Notes: a model not told the origin generated them from the letters alone. 53,065 bases of DNA from Porticoccaceae bacterium UBA1989 (GCA_002335945.1 DDDD01000088.1:1-53065), one strand, 5' to 3'; positions 15,988-25,079 are shown, numbered from the stretch's first letter. Program-made: numbers and translations.

Positions 15988-17229
15988 TTAGTGACTAGCG
16001 GCGGTGGCGCCGGCTTCGTTAATTTGTTCAAAGCGATAGAAGCGCTCTAGCTCAAATGGCTTGATCAAATCCGGCACCTTTTTGGTGGCGACTAATTCGG
16101 CCATGGTAACGCCGCAGATTGGCGTGGCTTTAAAGCCCCAGGTACCCCAGCCAGCATCGAGATAATAATTTTCTACCGGACTAAGGCCCATAATCGGACT
16201 GTAGTCGGGCGTCATATCCGTGGTGCCCGCCCATTGGCGCAGCAGTCTAGCCTGAGCCAAAAATGGAAATAGCTCCAATGCAGCTGCGCTGAGAGTTTCG
16301 CGTTGGTCCAGTGTCGCTCTGGTGTTATAGAGGGGGTAGGGGTCGGAACCGCCACCAATGACAAATTCTCCGCGAGAGGTCTGGTGCACATACACATGCA
16401 CCTGAGGTGAGCTGACATGGGGCGTCAAAATTGGCTTGTAGGGCTGAGTCACCATGGCTTGCAGGGGATAGCAGTGAATGGGCAGTGGAATACCCGCCTT
16501 CTTGGCGACGACAGAGCTGGCACCGGCCACAGCCTGCACCACGGCACCACATTCAACACGACCGCGATTTGTTTTAACCGCAGTAACGCGGCCCTGAGTA
16601 ATTTCGATATCTTCAACTTCGGTGAGCTGATGTAATTCTACGCCACGATCACAGGCACCTTTGGCATAGCCCCAGGCCACGGCATCGTGGCGAGCGGTGG
16701 CACCGTCGGCATGCCAGAGTCCACCCATAATGGGGAAACGGCTGTCTTCAGACATATTAAGGTTGGGTACGAGTTCGGCAATGGTCTGGCGGTCCATTAA
16801 TTCTGAACGCACACCCAGATGTTGATTGACCTCGGCGCGCCAGCGGAAGCTGCGAATGGCGGCATCGCTGTGGGCCAAGGTTAGCTGACCGCGATTTTCC
16901 ATCATCACGTTGTAGTTAAATTCATTGCTCAGGTTGTTAAATAATTTAACCGACTCGCTGTAGAACTTAACCCCGGCTTCGGTGAGATAGTTGGAGCGAA
17001 TGACCGCGGTGTTACGGGCGGTATTGCCGCCACCCAGGTAGGCTTTCTCGAGAATGGCAACATTGGTAATGCCATGGTATTTGGCCAGGTTGTAGGCAAT
17101 GGCAGTGCCATGGCCGCCGCCACCGATAATCACTACGTCGTAGTGCTTTTTAAGCTCTGTGGCAGGGGTGAAATGATGTTTTGCCGGGTAATCATTACTG
17201 AGCCCGTACTTTAATAATCCAAACGGCAT
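15988..17229 (-). CDS. soxB: Sarcosine oxidase beta subunit
   Basis: A 413-residue FAD-dependent amine oxidase of the DAO family, the beta subunit that holds the covalent flavin and the sarcosine-oxidising active site. The dinucleotide-binding motif is GGGGHGTAIAYNLAKYHG near residues 36-53, followed by the ALLEKAYLGGGNTARNTAVIRSNYL-type flavin loop near 60-82. C-terminal GTTDMTPDYSPIMG and GWGTWGFKATP segments are family hallmarks. Length is typical. It follows purU by 39 bases and precedes soxD by 16, so the block reads purU-soxB-soxD-soxA-soxG. Oxidation of sarcosine here yields the imine that is hydrolysed or passed to folate. Confidence 0.95.
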   Translation of the reverse strand: MPFGLLKYGLSNDYPAKHHFTPATELKKHYDVVIIGGGGHGTAIAYNLAKYHGITNVAILEKAYLGGGNTARNTAVIRSNYLTEAGVKFYSESVKLFNNLSNEFNYNVMMENRGQLTLAHSDAAIRSFRWRAEVNQHLGVRSELMDRQTIAELVPNLNMSEDSRFPIMGGLWHADGATARHDAVAWGYAKGACDRGVELHQLTEVEDIEITQGRVTAVKTNRGRVECGAVVQAVAGASSVVAKKAGIPLPIHCYPLQAMVTQPYKPILTPHVSSPQVHVYVHQTSRGEFVIGGGSDPYPLYNTRATLDQRETLSAAALELFPFLAQARLLRQWAGTTDMTPDYSPIMGLSPVENYYLDAGWGTWGFKATPICGVTMAELVATKKVPDLIKPFELERFYRFEQINEAGATAASH

Positions 17230-17268
17230 GGTGCTTTTCTTCCCCTGAACTTATTACATTGTTAATGG

Positions 17269-18156
17269 CTAGCCTGCGAGAAACACCACGGTCTTATTGC
17301 CAGAGAGAAACACTCGACGCTCTATGTGATATTTTACGGCCTTGGCTAGGGCCATGCATTCGTTATCGCGGCCTACTCGCACCAGGTGCTCAGGACCGTG
17401 GCCATGATCAACGCGGGTAAGTATCTGTTCAATAATTGGGCCTTCATCAAGATCAGAGGTGACGTAATGGGCCGTAGCACCAATCACTTTCACCCCGCGG
17501 TTATAGGCCTGGTGATAGGGCTTGGCACCTTTAAATCCGGGTAAAAATGAGTGGTGAATATTAATGCATCGACCGGACAGCTTCTCGGTCAGGTTATTAG
17601 ATAGAATCTGCATATAGCGGGCCAGTACGACCAGCTCGGATTCTGTTTCTTCAATAATCTCCAGCAGACGATTCTCCTGCTGGGCTTTGGTGTCTTTGGT
17701 GACGGGTAGATGGATAAAGCGTATGCCCTCACGCTCAACCATCGGACGTAAATCCTGATGATTGGATACCACTGCAGTGACCTCCATATTGAATTCGCCT
17801 TTGCGACGGCGATACAGCAAATCGTCTAGGCAATGATCATATTTAGACACTAATAGTAGCGTTTTTACCGATTTCGCCGGATTGTGAAAATTCCAAATCA
17901 TCTCAAATTTAGCTGATACTTCGGCAAAGGCGGCCGCCATTTCGTCAATTGAAGGAGACGCGCCTTGACGGCGAAATACCGCACGCATAAAAAATTTGTC
18001 AGTAGATTCATCATCAAACTGTTCAAGGGCACATATATAGCAGTCTCGATCTGCCAAAAAGCTCGTGACTGCCGCAACAACACCGCTGCCAGCGCGGCAG
18101 GTTCCGGTAAAAATAAAATTGTCAGTGCTGTCGGTCATATCAATCGTGGGGTTCAT
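17269..18156 (-). CDS. purU: Formyltetrahydrofolate deformylase
   Basis: A 295-residue PurU: an N-terminal ACT domain (residues about 10-90) and a C-terminal formyl-transferase fold. The catalytic signature is IHHSFLPGFKGAKPYHQAY near 200-218, with the conserved HYVTSDLDEGPIIEQ near 234-248 containing the general-base Asp. It hydrolyses 10-formyl-THF to formate and THF, releasing folate for the sarcosine oxidase reaction. Being the first gene of the run, with soxB 39 bases downstream, it is probably co-transcribed. Elsewhere purU often sits at the other end of sox operons. A second in-frame ATG at 18138 is possible; neither has a strong ribosome-binding site. Confidence 0.93.
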   Translation of the reverse strand: MNPTIDMTDSTDNFIFTGTCRAGSGVVAAVTSFLADRDCYICALEQFDDESTDKFFMRAVFRRQGASPSIDEMAAAFAEVSAKFEMIWNFHNPAKSVKTLLLVSKYDHCLDDLLYRRRKGEFNMEVTAVVSNHQDLRPMVEREGIRFIHLPVTKDTKAQQENRLLEIIEETESELVVLARYMQILSNNLTEKLSGRCINIHHSFLPGFKGAKPYHQAYNRGVKVIGATAHYVTSDLDEGPIIEQILTRVDHGHGPEHLVRVGRDNECMALAKAVKYHIERRVFLSGNKTVVFLAG

Positions 18157-18436
18157 TATCTGTTCTCTGGGGCGATGTTTGAAAGGGACTGTATTCTAAG
18201 CCCCTTACAACAAAAACGTTAGGGAATTTGTAGTCTATCCCTTGGGTGGAAATGATGGCGGCGTTTGGCTTGACGGTCAATATAAAGCGGCCTCAATAAG
18301 TAACACTAATAGACAACTTGCTATCTGCTAATGCGCGGAAAGGGCCACTCCCTAGGGGATTCGGCTTAGTAACTTTTGGCTCTATTATTGTAAAACAACC
18401 TTGATTACAGACGCTAAACCTTGCACTCTTTGCGCC

Positions 18437-19048
18437 ATGACTATAAATCGAACTTCTGTACTATTTACGCTGCTATTGGGCCTTGGCTTATCTGGCTGTT
18501 CCACCTACGAGCCCAAACAAACCAATGATGTCTGCCGAATTTTTTGGGGCGAGACAGACTGGTATGAAGATGCGCGCAAATCCAGCAAGCGCTGGGGTAC
18601 GCCGATTGGGGTGATGATGGCAATTATCAATCAGGAGTCTACCTTTCGCGCAAAGGTGAGACCCGATCGTCCAACCTTCCTATTTATACCCTTGCCCCGC
18701 AGATCCTCTGCCTATGGCTACGCGCAGGCACAGGATCCAGCTTGGAATGACTACCGCAAAGATACGGGTCACTGGAGCCATGATCGTGACAAGTTTAGTG
18801 ATGCGATTAATTTTGTCGGCTGGTATACCAATGTCACCCATCGTCGTCTTGGGGTTTCTAAATGGGATGCCTATAAACAGTATTTAGCCTATCACGAAGG
18901 CTGGGGCGGTTATTCCCGTGGGTCTTTTAATAAAAAACCGAATTTAATTAAGGTTGCGGCAAAGGTTAAGCGCAAGGCGGCCACCTATGGTGCTCAGCTT
19001 AAAAAGTGCAGTGGTGCCCTAGACAAGTCGGTAAAAGGTTGGTTCTAA
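18437..19048 (+). CDS. Lytic transglycosylase-like lipoprotein (SLT fold)
   Basis: Starting at the ATG at 18437 gives a 203-residue protein with a classic lipoprotein signal (MTINRTSVLFTLLLGLGLSGC), Cys21 being the lipidated residue. An earlier in-frame start at 18401 would put a charged, cysteine-containing tail before the signal and is unlikely. The mature part has the SLT-like core GVMMAIINQESTFRAK, where the Glu of the QES motif is the expected acid catalyst, and the downstream AYGYAQAQDPAWNDY and YLAYHEGWGGY segments seen in transglycosylase-like proteins. It probably acts on peptidoglycan at the outer membrane. It is monocistronic, divergent from purU. Confidence 0.85.
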   Translation: MTINRTSVLFTLLLGLGLSGCSTYEPKQTNDVCRIFWGETDWYEDARKSSKRWGTPIGVMMAIINQESTFRAKVRPDRPTFLFIPLPRRSSAYGYAQAQDPAWNDYRKDTGHWSHDRDKFSDAINFVGWYTNVTHRRLGVSKWDAYKQYLAYHEGWGGYSRGSFNKKPNLIKVAAKVKRKAATYGAQLKKCSGALDKSVKGWF

Positions 19049-19137
19049 GGGTCGTAAGAATTCTGCTATCTCCTAGCATGGATCGGAGAAACCCTTAGCC
19101 ACGTAACATAACAATAATAAAAAATTGTGGGTCTGTA

Positions 19138-20625
19138 ATGTCTAAAAATCATGTTGATGTGGTTATCGTTGGTGCTGGTCTTTCAGGAATAGGGGCGGCC
19201 TGTCATCTGGAACAGCACTGCCCCAATAAAACCTACAGCATTCTCGAAAGCCGAGAGGCAATGGGTGGCACCTGGGATCTATTCCGTTATCCGGGGGTGC
19301 GCTCAGATTCGGACATGCATACATTAGGTTATAGTTTTAAGCCCTGGAAACATGAGAAGGCCATTGCCGATGGCCCTGCGATTCTTGACTATATTCATGA
19401 GACCGCCAAAGAACATGATATTGAGCAACATATACGCTACAACCAGCGTGTGACTAAAATAGAATGGGATACTGCTTCTTCACGCTGGACATTAACCATT
19501 GATGAGGGCAGTAAGCGGGGCAAGAAAATAACCTGCAGCTTTATTTATAGCTGCACCGGTTACTATCGTTACGACAAAGGCTATACCCCAGATTTTCCTG
19601 GGAGCGACCAATTTAAAGGGCAGATTATTCACCCCCAGCAATGGCCTGAAGATCTGGATTATGCTGGCAAGAAAGTGGTGGTGATTGGCAGTGGAGCAAC
19701 GGCCATTACATTGGTGCCCTCCATGGCCAAAACTGCAGCCCATGTGACCATGCTGCAACGTTCCCCGACCTATGTAGTGTCTCGCCCTGCAGAGGATGCC
19801 TTTGCCCAGCGGTTGGCCAAGTACCTTCCCGCCAAAATGGCCTACCTAATAACAAGATGGAAAAACGTTTCTCAGCAGGCCCTGCTGTATCAGCTGAGCC
19901 GACGTCGCCCGGAAAAAGTAAAGGCTATGTTGCGCAAGTTGACCCGTTTATCCCTAGGTGACAATTACGATATCGATACTCACTTCACCCCTAAATATAA
20001 CCCCTGGGATCAGCGCCTCTGTCTGGTGCCCGATGGCGATCTATTCCGTTCACTGCGCAAAGGGACGTCAACGGTTGTTACGGACCATATTAAAACCTTC
20101 ACTAAAACCGGCATTAAGTTGGAATCCGGAACCCTGCTCAAAGCAGACATTGTGGTTACCGCCACAGGTCTTGAATTGTTGGCGATGGGTGGTATGAAAA
20201 TTGTGGTGGACGGTAAAACGATTAAGTTGCCGGATACATTGGGATACAAGGGCATGATGCTCAGCGATGTGCCTAACTTTGTTTTAGCCTCTGGTTACAC
20301 CAACGCGTCTTGGACATTAAAATGTGATCTCACCAGTGAATATGTCTGCCGTCTGTTGAAGCATATGGAACGCAATAATCTGGATTATGCGGTGGCAAGA
20401 AACCATAACCCTGACCTAGAGCGGGTTGCGTTTTTGGATCTGGCCTCTGGTTATGTTGATCGCTCAATTGATCAGTTCCCGAAGCAGGGTACTGTCGCTC
20501 CCTGGCGTTTGCAGCAAAATTACTTGCTGGATATTTTGAATCTACGCTTTGCTTCTATGAAAGGTGGGGTAATGGAATATGGTCGTGCGGAGGCAGGTAA
20601 AGAAGCGTCTTCAAAGGCAGCGTAG
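19138..20625 (+). CDS. Flavin-containing monooxygenase, Baeyer-Villiger type
   Basis: A 495-residue class B flavoprotein monooxygenase. The FAD motif GAGLSG lies at residues 12-17. The Baeyer-Villiger fingerprint is present as FKGQIIHPQQWP at about 159-170 (FxGxxxHxxxWP), and the NADPH Rossmann motif GSGATA is near 186-191. An ATG-like motif (VVTATGLEL) is near 340. Such enzymes insert oxygen into ketones or oxidise soft heteroatoms such as sulfides. The substrate cannot be read from sequence; given a DMS-producing neighbour 9 kb away, sulfide oxidation is an open possibility but not supported further. It is followed by an intergenic 14-bp tandem repeat and a bidirectional hairpin before the convergent amidohydrolase. 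Confidence 0.9.
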   Translation: MSKNHVDVVIVGAGLSGIGAACHLEQHCPNKTYSILESREAMGGTWDLFRYPGVRSDSDMHTLGYSFKPWKHEKAIADGPAILDYIHETAKEHDIEQHIRYNQRVTKIEWDTASSRWTLTIDEGSKRGKKITCSFIYSCTGYYRYDKGYTPDFPGSDQFKGQIIHPQQWPEDLDYAGKKVVVIGSGATAITLVPSMAKTAAHVTMLQRSPTYVVSRPAEDAFAQRLAKYLPAKMAYLITRWKNVSQQALLYQLSRRRPEKVKAMLRKLTRLSLGDNYDIDTHFTPKYNPWDQRLCLVPDGDLFRSLRKGTSTVVTDHIKTFTKTGIKLESGTLLKADIVVTATGLELLAMGGMKIVVDGKTIKLPDTLGYKGMMLSDVPNFVLASGYTNASWTLKCDLTSEYVCRLLKHMERNNLDYAVARNHNPDLERVAFLDLASGYVDRSIDQFPKQGTVAPWRLQQNYLLDILNLRFASMKGGVMEYGRAEAGKEASSKAA

Positions 20626-20677
20626 AGAACGCCCTAGGCTGCTTTCAAATTTCAAAACAATGCTGTCAACAAAGACC

Positions 20678-20719
20678 ACTGTCAAAAGAGCACTGCCAAA
20701 AGAATACTGTCAAAAGGCC
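20678..20719. repeat. Three 14-bp tandem repeats downstream of the monooxygenase gene
   Basis: Units ACTGTCAAAAGAGC (20678-20691), ACTGCCAAAAGAAT (20692-20705) and ACTGTCAAAAGGCC (20706-20719) stand head to tail. The core CTGyCAAAAG resembles the unit of the array at 31500-31555. The array begins 52 bases after the monooxygenase stop and runs into a terminator-like hairpin. Confidence 0.85.
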
Positions 20720-20738
20720 TGCCTCAAACAGGCCCTTT
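20712..20738. terminator. Bidirectional hairpin between convergent genes
   Basis: GGCCTG (20716-20721) pairs with CAGGCC (20729-20734) across a 7-base loop, flanked by AAAA on the left and CTTT on the right. The short T/A tracts make it a modest Rho-independent terminator for the monooxygenase (plus) and possibly the amidohydrolase (minus). Confidence 0.55.
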
Positions 20739-20754
20739 GTAGTAACGGAGCAGA

Positions 20755-22428
20755 CTAGGGGGTGAGCTGATAAACCCGCTTACCTGCCATCCAAGTTTCT
20801 AATACCTGAGTCTGCCACAAGGCCTCTTGTTCAACGTCAAATATATCCTGATCTAGCAGAATGAAATCTGCCCACTTACCTGGCGTTAAGCCGCCCAGAA
20901 TATCTTCCTGGTGGGCAGCCCATGCAGCATCAATAGTGAAGCTGCGCATCACTTCTTCCAAGGTCATGGCCTCTTCAGAAATCCAGCCGCCATCGGGCAT
21001 ATTGTCGTGATTCTGTCTGGTTACGCCAGCGTGAATACCATGGAAGGGGTTCGCCAGTTCAATAGGGTAATCTGAACCAGACACCACGCGACTGCCCTGA
21101 TCGAGGAATGTACGCCAGGCATAGGCGCCTTTCAAACGCTCATCGCCAATTCTATCCGCGGCCATGTTCATATCGCTGGTGGCATGGGTAGGCTGCATTG
21201 ACGGAATAACATCGAGAGCTTTAAAGCGTGGAATATCACTTAGGGTGACAATCTGAGAATGTTCAATGCGATGGCGCAGATGACGGCCACCAACAGTGGC
21301 GTAGGCATGCTCGACTTCATCTAAACCAATGCGGTTGCCTTTGTCGCCAATTGCATGAATGGCCACCTGGAAATCCGCGGTAATAGCTTTGTTAAACAGA
21401 TGACGCAGTTGCTCGCGGCTGGTGAGCAAAAGGCCAGTGTGACCGGCCCGGTCAGAGTAGGGTTCTATCATGGCTGCGCCGCGGCTGCCGAGCGCACCGT
21501 CGGTATAAACCTTAATACTTCGTACAGAGTAATAGTCGTCTCCGTCAACAGTCTTACCGGCGGCCAAGGACTGCTCTATGTCGGCATTGGTGGACGACAG
21601 CATGCCGTAGATACGCACTTTCATATCGCCCTTGTCGGCTATCTGGCGGTAGAGTTTGTGTTCAGTGGAACTCACACCAGCATCATGGGTAGAGGTGATG
21701 CCGAGACTTAATAGATGTTGGCCAACCGTATCCAGAGCCAGGGTAATCTCTTCATCATTGGGTGTAGGAATAATGCTCATGACGAGATTCATGGCATTGT
21801 CGACCAGTATTCCAGTTGGCTGGCCAGCTTCGTCGCGGATGATTTCGCCGCCTGGGGGGGAGACTGTGTCTTTAGTAATACCAGCTAGGGCTAGGGTTTG
21901 GCTATTTGCCCAGCCAGCATGCCCATCAATGCGCTCTAGCCACACAGGACGATCACTTATCTCCGCATCCAGAATGGCAGCAGTGGGATACTGTTTGTCT
22001 GACCATAAGACCTGATTCCAGCCACGACCCTGAATCCAGGTTAGGGAGGGTTTTTGTGCGGCATAGTCAGCAACTATCTGGGCCGATTTTTGTGCAGATT
22101 CAATGCCGCGAATATCCACACTGAGTAGGGTATAACCCAGTGTCGATACATGACCATGGGCATCGGTAATGCCAGGAATTAATGTTTTGCCCTGACCATC
22201 TACGGTCTCTGCATTCGGGTAACTAAGGCTGAGTTGGTCATCACCTGTGGCCAATACTCTGCCATCTTCTATTACCAGTGTTTCGAACTGCTGCAGTTGG
22301 CGATCATTATCAAAGGTATAGCCATTAATATTTTTGATGACTAGCGTGGTGCTGTCCGACTGTTTGGAACAACCGGTTAAAGCGGTAATTAGTAAGATGC
22401 AGGCGACTAACCCGTTGAATTTCCCCAT
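20755..22428 (-). CDS. Lipoprotein amidohydrolase, YtcJ-like
   Basis: A 557-residue metal-dependent amidohydrolase of the YtcJ/NfdA branch with a lipoprotein signal (hydrophobic residues 7-18, lipobox LTGC with Cys20), so it is exported and membrane-anchored. The metal motif appears as TDAHGH near residues 88-93 and downstream histidines as AIHAIGDKGNR and RHRIEHSQI, with a VSGSDYPIE active-site Asp near 460. Family members hydrolyse amide or ester bonds in N-substituted compounds; the true substrate is unknown. It is monocistronic, convergent with the monooxygenase and divergent from the ilv genes. Confidence 0.88.
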   Translation of the reverse strand: MGKFNGLVACILLITALTGCSKQSDSTTLVIKNINGYTFDNDRQLQQFETLVIEDGRVLATGDDQLSLSYPNAETVDGQGKTLIPGITDAHGHVSTLGYTLLSVDIRGIESAQKSAQIVADYAAQKPSLTWIQGRGWNQVLWSDKQYPTAAILDAEISDRPVWLERIDGHAGWANSQTLALAGITKDTVSPPGGEIIRDEAGQPTGILVDNAMNLVMSIIPTPNDEEITLALDTVGQHLLSLGITSTHDAGVSSTEHKLYRQIADKGDMKVRIYGMLSSTNADIEQSLAAGKTVDGDDYYSVRSIKVYTDGALGSRGAAMIEPYSDRAGHTGLLLTSREQLRHLFNKAITADFQVAIHAIGDKGNRIGLDEVEHAYATVGGRHLRHRIEHSQIVTLSDIPRFKALDVIPSMQPTHATSDMNMAADRIGDERLKGAYAWRTFLDQGSRVVSGSDYPIELANPFHGIHAGVTRQNHDNMPDGGWISEEAMTLEEVMRSFTIDAAWAAHQEDILGGLTPGKWADFILLDQDIFDVEQEALWQTQVLETWMAGKRVYQLTP

Positions 22429-22824
22429 GACAGTTCTCTCTCTTTATGTATGTCGACTGACTTTTATTATTGTTTTACAGAAAATGTGTGTCCATCAGTT
22501 TGTCCCATTTACTGACGTTGCGCGAGACTTTCTTTATGAGGCCCACCGGAAGGGAGTGGATTTTCCCGTTGACTAATCAGTAAAAACTGTTAAATTACCC
22601 AGCTTCTGTACCTATCCGTACAGTTTTTTGGACAAAGTACCAGGTCGGCGTTATCCATGCTGCTGGTCATCACGAGAGAAGGCGCTAGTATCCACAGTGC
22701 CAGCTACAGTCAACAAAGCACTTATCGGTGTGACTGGAACTAGCCGCAATCGCGGCGTCGCTTCTGATGTAACAGCAAATTGCCACTGCGAAAAGTCCTG
22801 AATGTTATTCAATGAGGACAGATT
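22429..22824. other. Gene-free control region upstream of ilvI
   Basis: This 396-base region separates the amidohydrolase from ilvI. It contains a possible promoter (TTGACT 22569-22574, 16-base spacer, TAAATT 22591-22596), a strong plus-strand terminator-like hairpin at 22606-22629 and a short ORF at 22657-22743 (28 codons, opening MLLVIT) that could be a weak leader peptide. A GC hairpin (GCCGC/GCGGC, 22743-22756) lies just after that ORF. A second small ORF at about 22484-22576 has no features of a gene. Attenuation of ilv is suggested but not established. Confidence 0.45.
22606..22629 (+). terminator. Terminator-like hairpin in the ilvI leader region
   Basis: CTGTAC (22606-22611) and GTACAG (22618-22623) form a perfect 6-bp stem with a 6-base loop, followed immediately by six T residues. 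The orientation is plus, toward ilvI, with no plus-strand gene upstream that needs terminating, so an attenuator role is plausible. Its closeness to the best promoter-like sequence is a difficulty for that idea. Confidence 0.5.
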
Positions 22825-24561
22825 GTGGAACTATTATCCGGCGGTGACATTGTTATCCGCGCTTTAAAAGATGCAGGCGTTAAGAACGTTTGGGGCTACC
22901 CCGGCGGTGCTGCGCTGCATATCTATGACGCCCTGTATCGACAGGACGACGTCTATCACCTATTAGTTCGCCATGAGCAAGCTGCGGTTCACGCCGCTGA
23001 TGGATTTTCCCGCGCCACTGGCGAAGTGGGCACTGCGCTAGTGACCTCGGGTCCCGGCGCCACCAATGCGATTACAGGTATTGCGACTGCCTATATGGAT
23101 TCTATTCCTCTGGTGGTTATCTCTGGACAGGTTCCATTGACCAAAATTGGTCAGGATGCCTTTCAGGAAACAGACATGGTCGGCGTGTCTCGCCCCATCG
23201 TTAAGCACAGTTTTTTGGTCACTCGCGCTGAAGATATCGCCGAGACCATTGCCAAGGCCTATTACATTGCGTCGACAGGTCGTCCCGGCCCGGTTGTGGT
23301 TGATATCCCCAAAGACGTCACTGACCCGAGCCATAAGGTGCCTTACATCTATCCCAGAGAAGTTAAGATGCGCTCTTATCAGCCTACTGACAAGGGCCAT
23401 CGGGGGCAGATTAAACGTGCGGTTAAAATACTGATTGGCGCCAAGCGTCCAATTATTTATGCCGGTGGTGGTGTGGTTATCGACAATGCCTCAGAGCAGT
23501 TGATTGCCCTGGCTAAGGCGTTGAATTATCCGGTGACTAATACGTTGATGGGTCTGGGTTGTTACCCAGGTACTGATCCGCAGTATCTCGGTATGCTGGG
23601 TATGCACGGTACGTTCGAGGCCAACTCGGCGATGCACCATGCGGATGTTATTTTTGCCATTGGCGCGCGCTTCGATGATCGGGTAACCAACGATCTGGAT
23701 AAGTTCTGTCCCCATGCCACCATTATTCATGTGGATGTGGACCCAACGTCCGTATCGAAAAATATCGAAGCACATATTCCTATTGTGGGCACCTGTACGT
23801 CGGTACTCGAGGAAATGCTCGCGATCAATAAAGACTTGGATATCAAGCCAGATACAGATGCGATTGCCGAATGGTGGACGCAGCTTGATCAATGGCGTGC
23901 GGACAAAGGTATTTACACCGCCTCTCGCTATGAAGAGAGCTCTGGTAGCTGCATTAAGCCGCAAGATGTTATCAAAATGCTCTACAAGGTGACTAACGGC
24001 GAGGCCATTGTGACCTCAGACGTGGGCCAGCATCAGATGTTTGCTGCCCAGTATTATTTATTCGATAAGCCACGCACCTGGATCAACTCTGGCGGCCTAG
24101 GCACCATGGGTTTTGGTCTGCCTGCAGCCATGGGTTGCCAGTTGGCATTTCCCGATAAAGACGTTGCCTGTGTGACCGGCGAAGGCAGTATCCAGATGAA
24201 TATTCAGGAACTGTCCACCTGTAGCCAGCACAAATTGCCGGTAAAAATTATCAATCTTAATAATGCGGCACTGGGCATGGTTCGTCAGTGGCAGGATATG
24301 AATTACAGCAGCCGCTACTCCGAGAGCGTTTATGAAGACTCATTGCCAGATTTTGTAAAGCTGGCGGAGGCCTACGGCCATGTGGGAATGAAAATTACCC
24401 ATATAGATGAGCTGGAAACCAAGATGCGCGAATGCTTTGCCATGAAAGATCGTGTGGTATTTATGGATATTGACATTGATCGCTCTGAGCATGTTTACCC
24501 TATGCAGCGACCTGGCGGTTCCATGAATGATCTGTGGCTGAACAAGACGGAGAGCACCTAA
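22825..24561 (+). CDS. ilvI: Acetolactate synthase large subunit
   Basis: A 578-residue thiamine-diphosphate enzyme (AHAS catalytic subunit) that condenses two pyruvates, or pyruvate with 2-ketobutyrate, in valine/isoleucine synthesis. The N-terminal domain has the catalytic Glu in LLVRHEQAAVHAADGF near 46-61; the FAD-binding middle domain follows. The C-terminal TPP domain has GLGTMGFGLPAAMG near 426-439 and the GEGSIQMNIQEL Mg/TPP motif near 452-463. The start is GTG at 22825, supported by GAGGA 8 bases upstream and by the MELLSGGDIVIRAL family start. The stop overlaps the ilvH start by one base (TAATG). Confidence 0.95.
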   Translation: MELLSGGDIVIRALKDAGVKNVWGYPGGAALHIYDALYRQDDVYHLLVRHEQAAVHAADGFSRATGEVGTALVTSGPGATNAITGIATAYMDSIPLVVISGQVPLTKIGQDAFQETDMVGVSRPIVKHSFLVTRAEDIAETIAKAYYIASTGRPGPVVVDIPKDVTDPSHKVPYIYPREVKMRSYQPTDKGHRGQIKRAVKILIGAKRPIIYAGGGVVIDNASEQLIALAKALNYPVTNTLMGLGCYPGTDPQYLGMLGMHGTFEANSAMHHADVIFAIGARFDDRVTNDLDKFCPHATIIHVDVDPTSVSKNIEAHIPIVGTCTSVLEEMLAINKDLDIKPDTDAIAEWWTQLDQWRADKGIYTASRYEESSGSCIKPQDVIKMLYKVTNGEAIVTSDVGQHQMFAAQYYLFDKPRTWINSGGLGTMGFGLPAAMGCQLAFPDKDVACVTGEGSIQMNIQELSTCSQHKLPVKIINLNNAALGMVRQWQDMNYSSRYSESVYEDSLPDFVKLAEAYGHVGMKITHIDELETKMRECFAMKDRVVFMDIDIDRSEHVYPMQRPGGSMNDLWLNKTEST

Positions 24562-25055
24562 TGAAACGGATAATCTCTATTCTTTTAGAAAATGAATCTG
24601 GTGCTCTTTCAAGAGTGGTCGGCCTATTTGCCCAACGCGGGTATAATATCGACACCTTGACGGTTGCCCCTACTGATGATGACACCCTGTCGCGTTTAAC
24701 GCTGACTACTCAGGGTGATGATCATATGGCTGAGCAGATCGTCAAACAGCTGCACAAGCTGATTGATACGATTAAGGTAGTTGATTTAACCGTAGGCCCG
24801 CACATTGAGCGCGAGCTGATGCTGGTTAAAATCAAAGCAACAGATAACGGTGTTCGCACAGAATTAAAAAGCTGTGTGGAGATCTTTCGGGGTCACATTA
24901 TTGACGTGACGCCAGCGACCTATACCGTGCAGCTTGCTGGTGACAGCGATAAGCTAGATGCCTTTATCGAGGCAGTTCGGGAAATGGGTATTATGGAAGT
25001 GGTGAGAAGCGGTGTATCTGGTATCTCCCGCGGCGATAAATTTTTACGTGTATAA
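24561..25055 (+). CDS. ilvH: Acetolactate synthase regulatory subunit
   Basis: A 164-residue small AHAS subunit beginning MKRIISILLENESGALSRVVGLFAQRGYNIDTL, the ACT-domain opening of IlvH; a second ferredoxin-like domain fills residues about 80-160. It binds the large subunit, raises its activity and confers valine feedback inhibition. The start at 24561 overlaps the ilvI stop by one base; an upstream in-frame ATG (24534) lies inside ilvI and lacks family similarity. It is separated from ilvC by 67 bases that contain a 14-bp tandem duplication. Confidence 0.95.
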   Translation: MKRIISILLENESGALSRVVGLFAQRGYNIDTLTVAPTDDDTLSRLTLTTQGDDHMAEQIVKQLHKLIDTIKVVDLTVGPHIERELMLVKIKATDNGVRTELKSCVEIFRGHIIDVTPATYTVQLAGDSDKLDAFIEAVREMGIMEVVRSGVSGISRGDKFLRV

Positions 25056-25079
25056 AGGGCTTTAAGTTCCGGGCTATAC

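Noticed and set aside
18157..18436. Glycine riboswitch in front of the purU-sox operon
   Set aside because: The region between purU and the lipoprotein gene shows no tandem aptamer-like helices or conserved glycine-aptamer core that I can recognise.
22484..22576. Small ORF (30 codons) upstream of ilvI as a leader peptide
   Set aside because: It has no run of Leu, Val or Ile codons, no clear ribosome-binding site and lies before the best promoter-like sequence.
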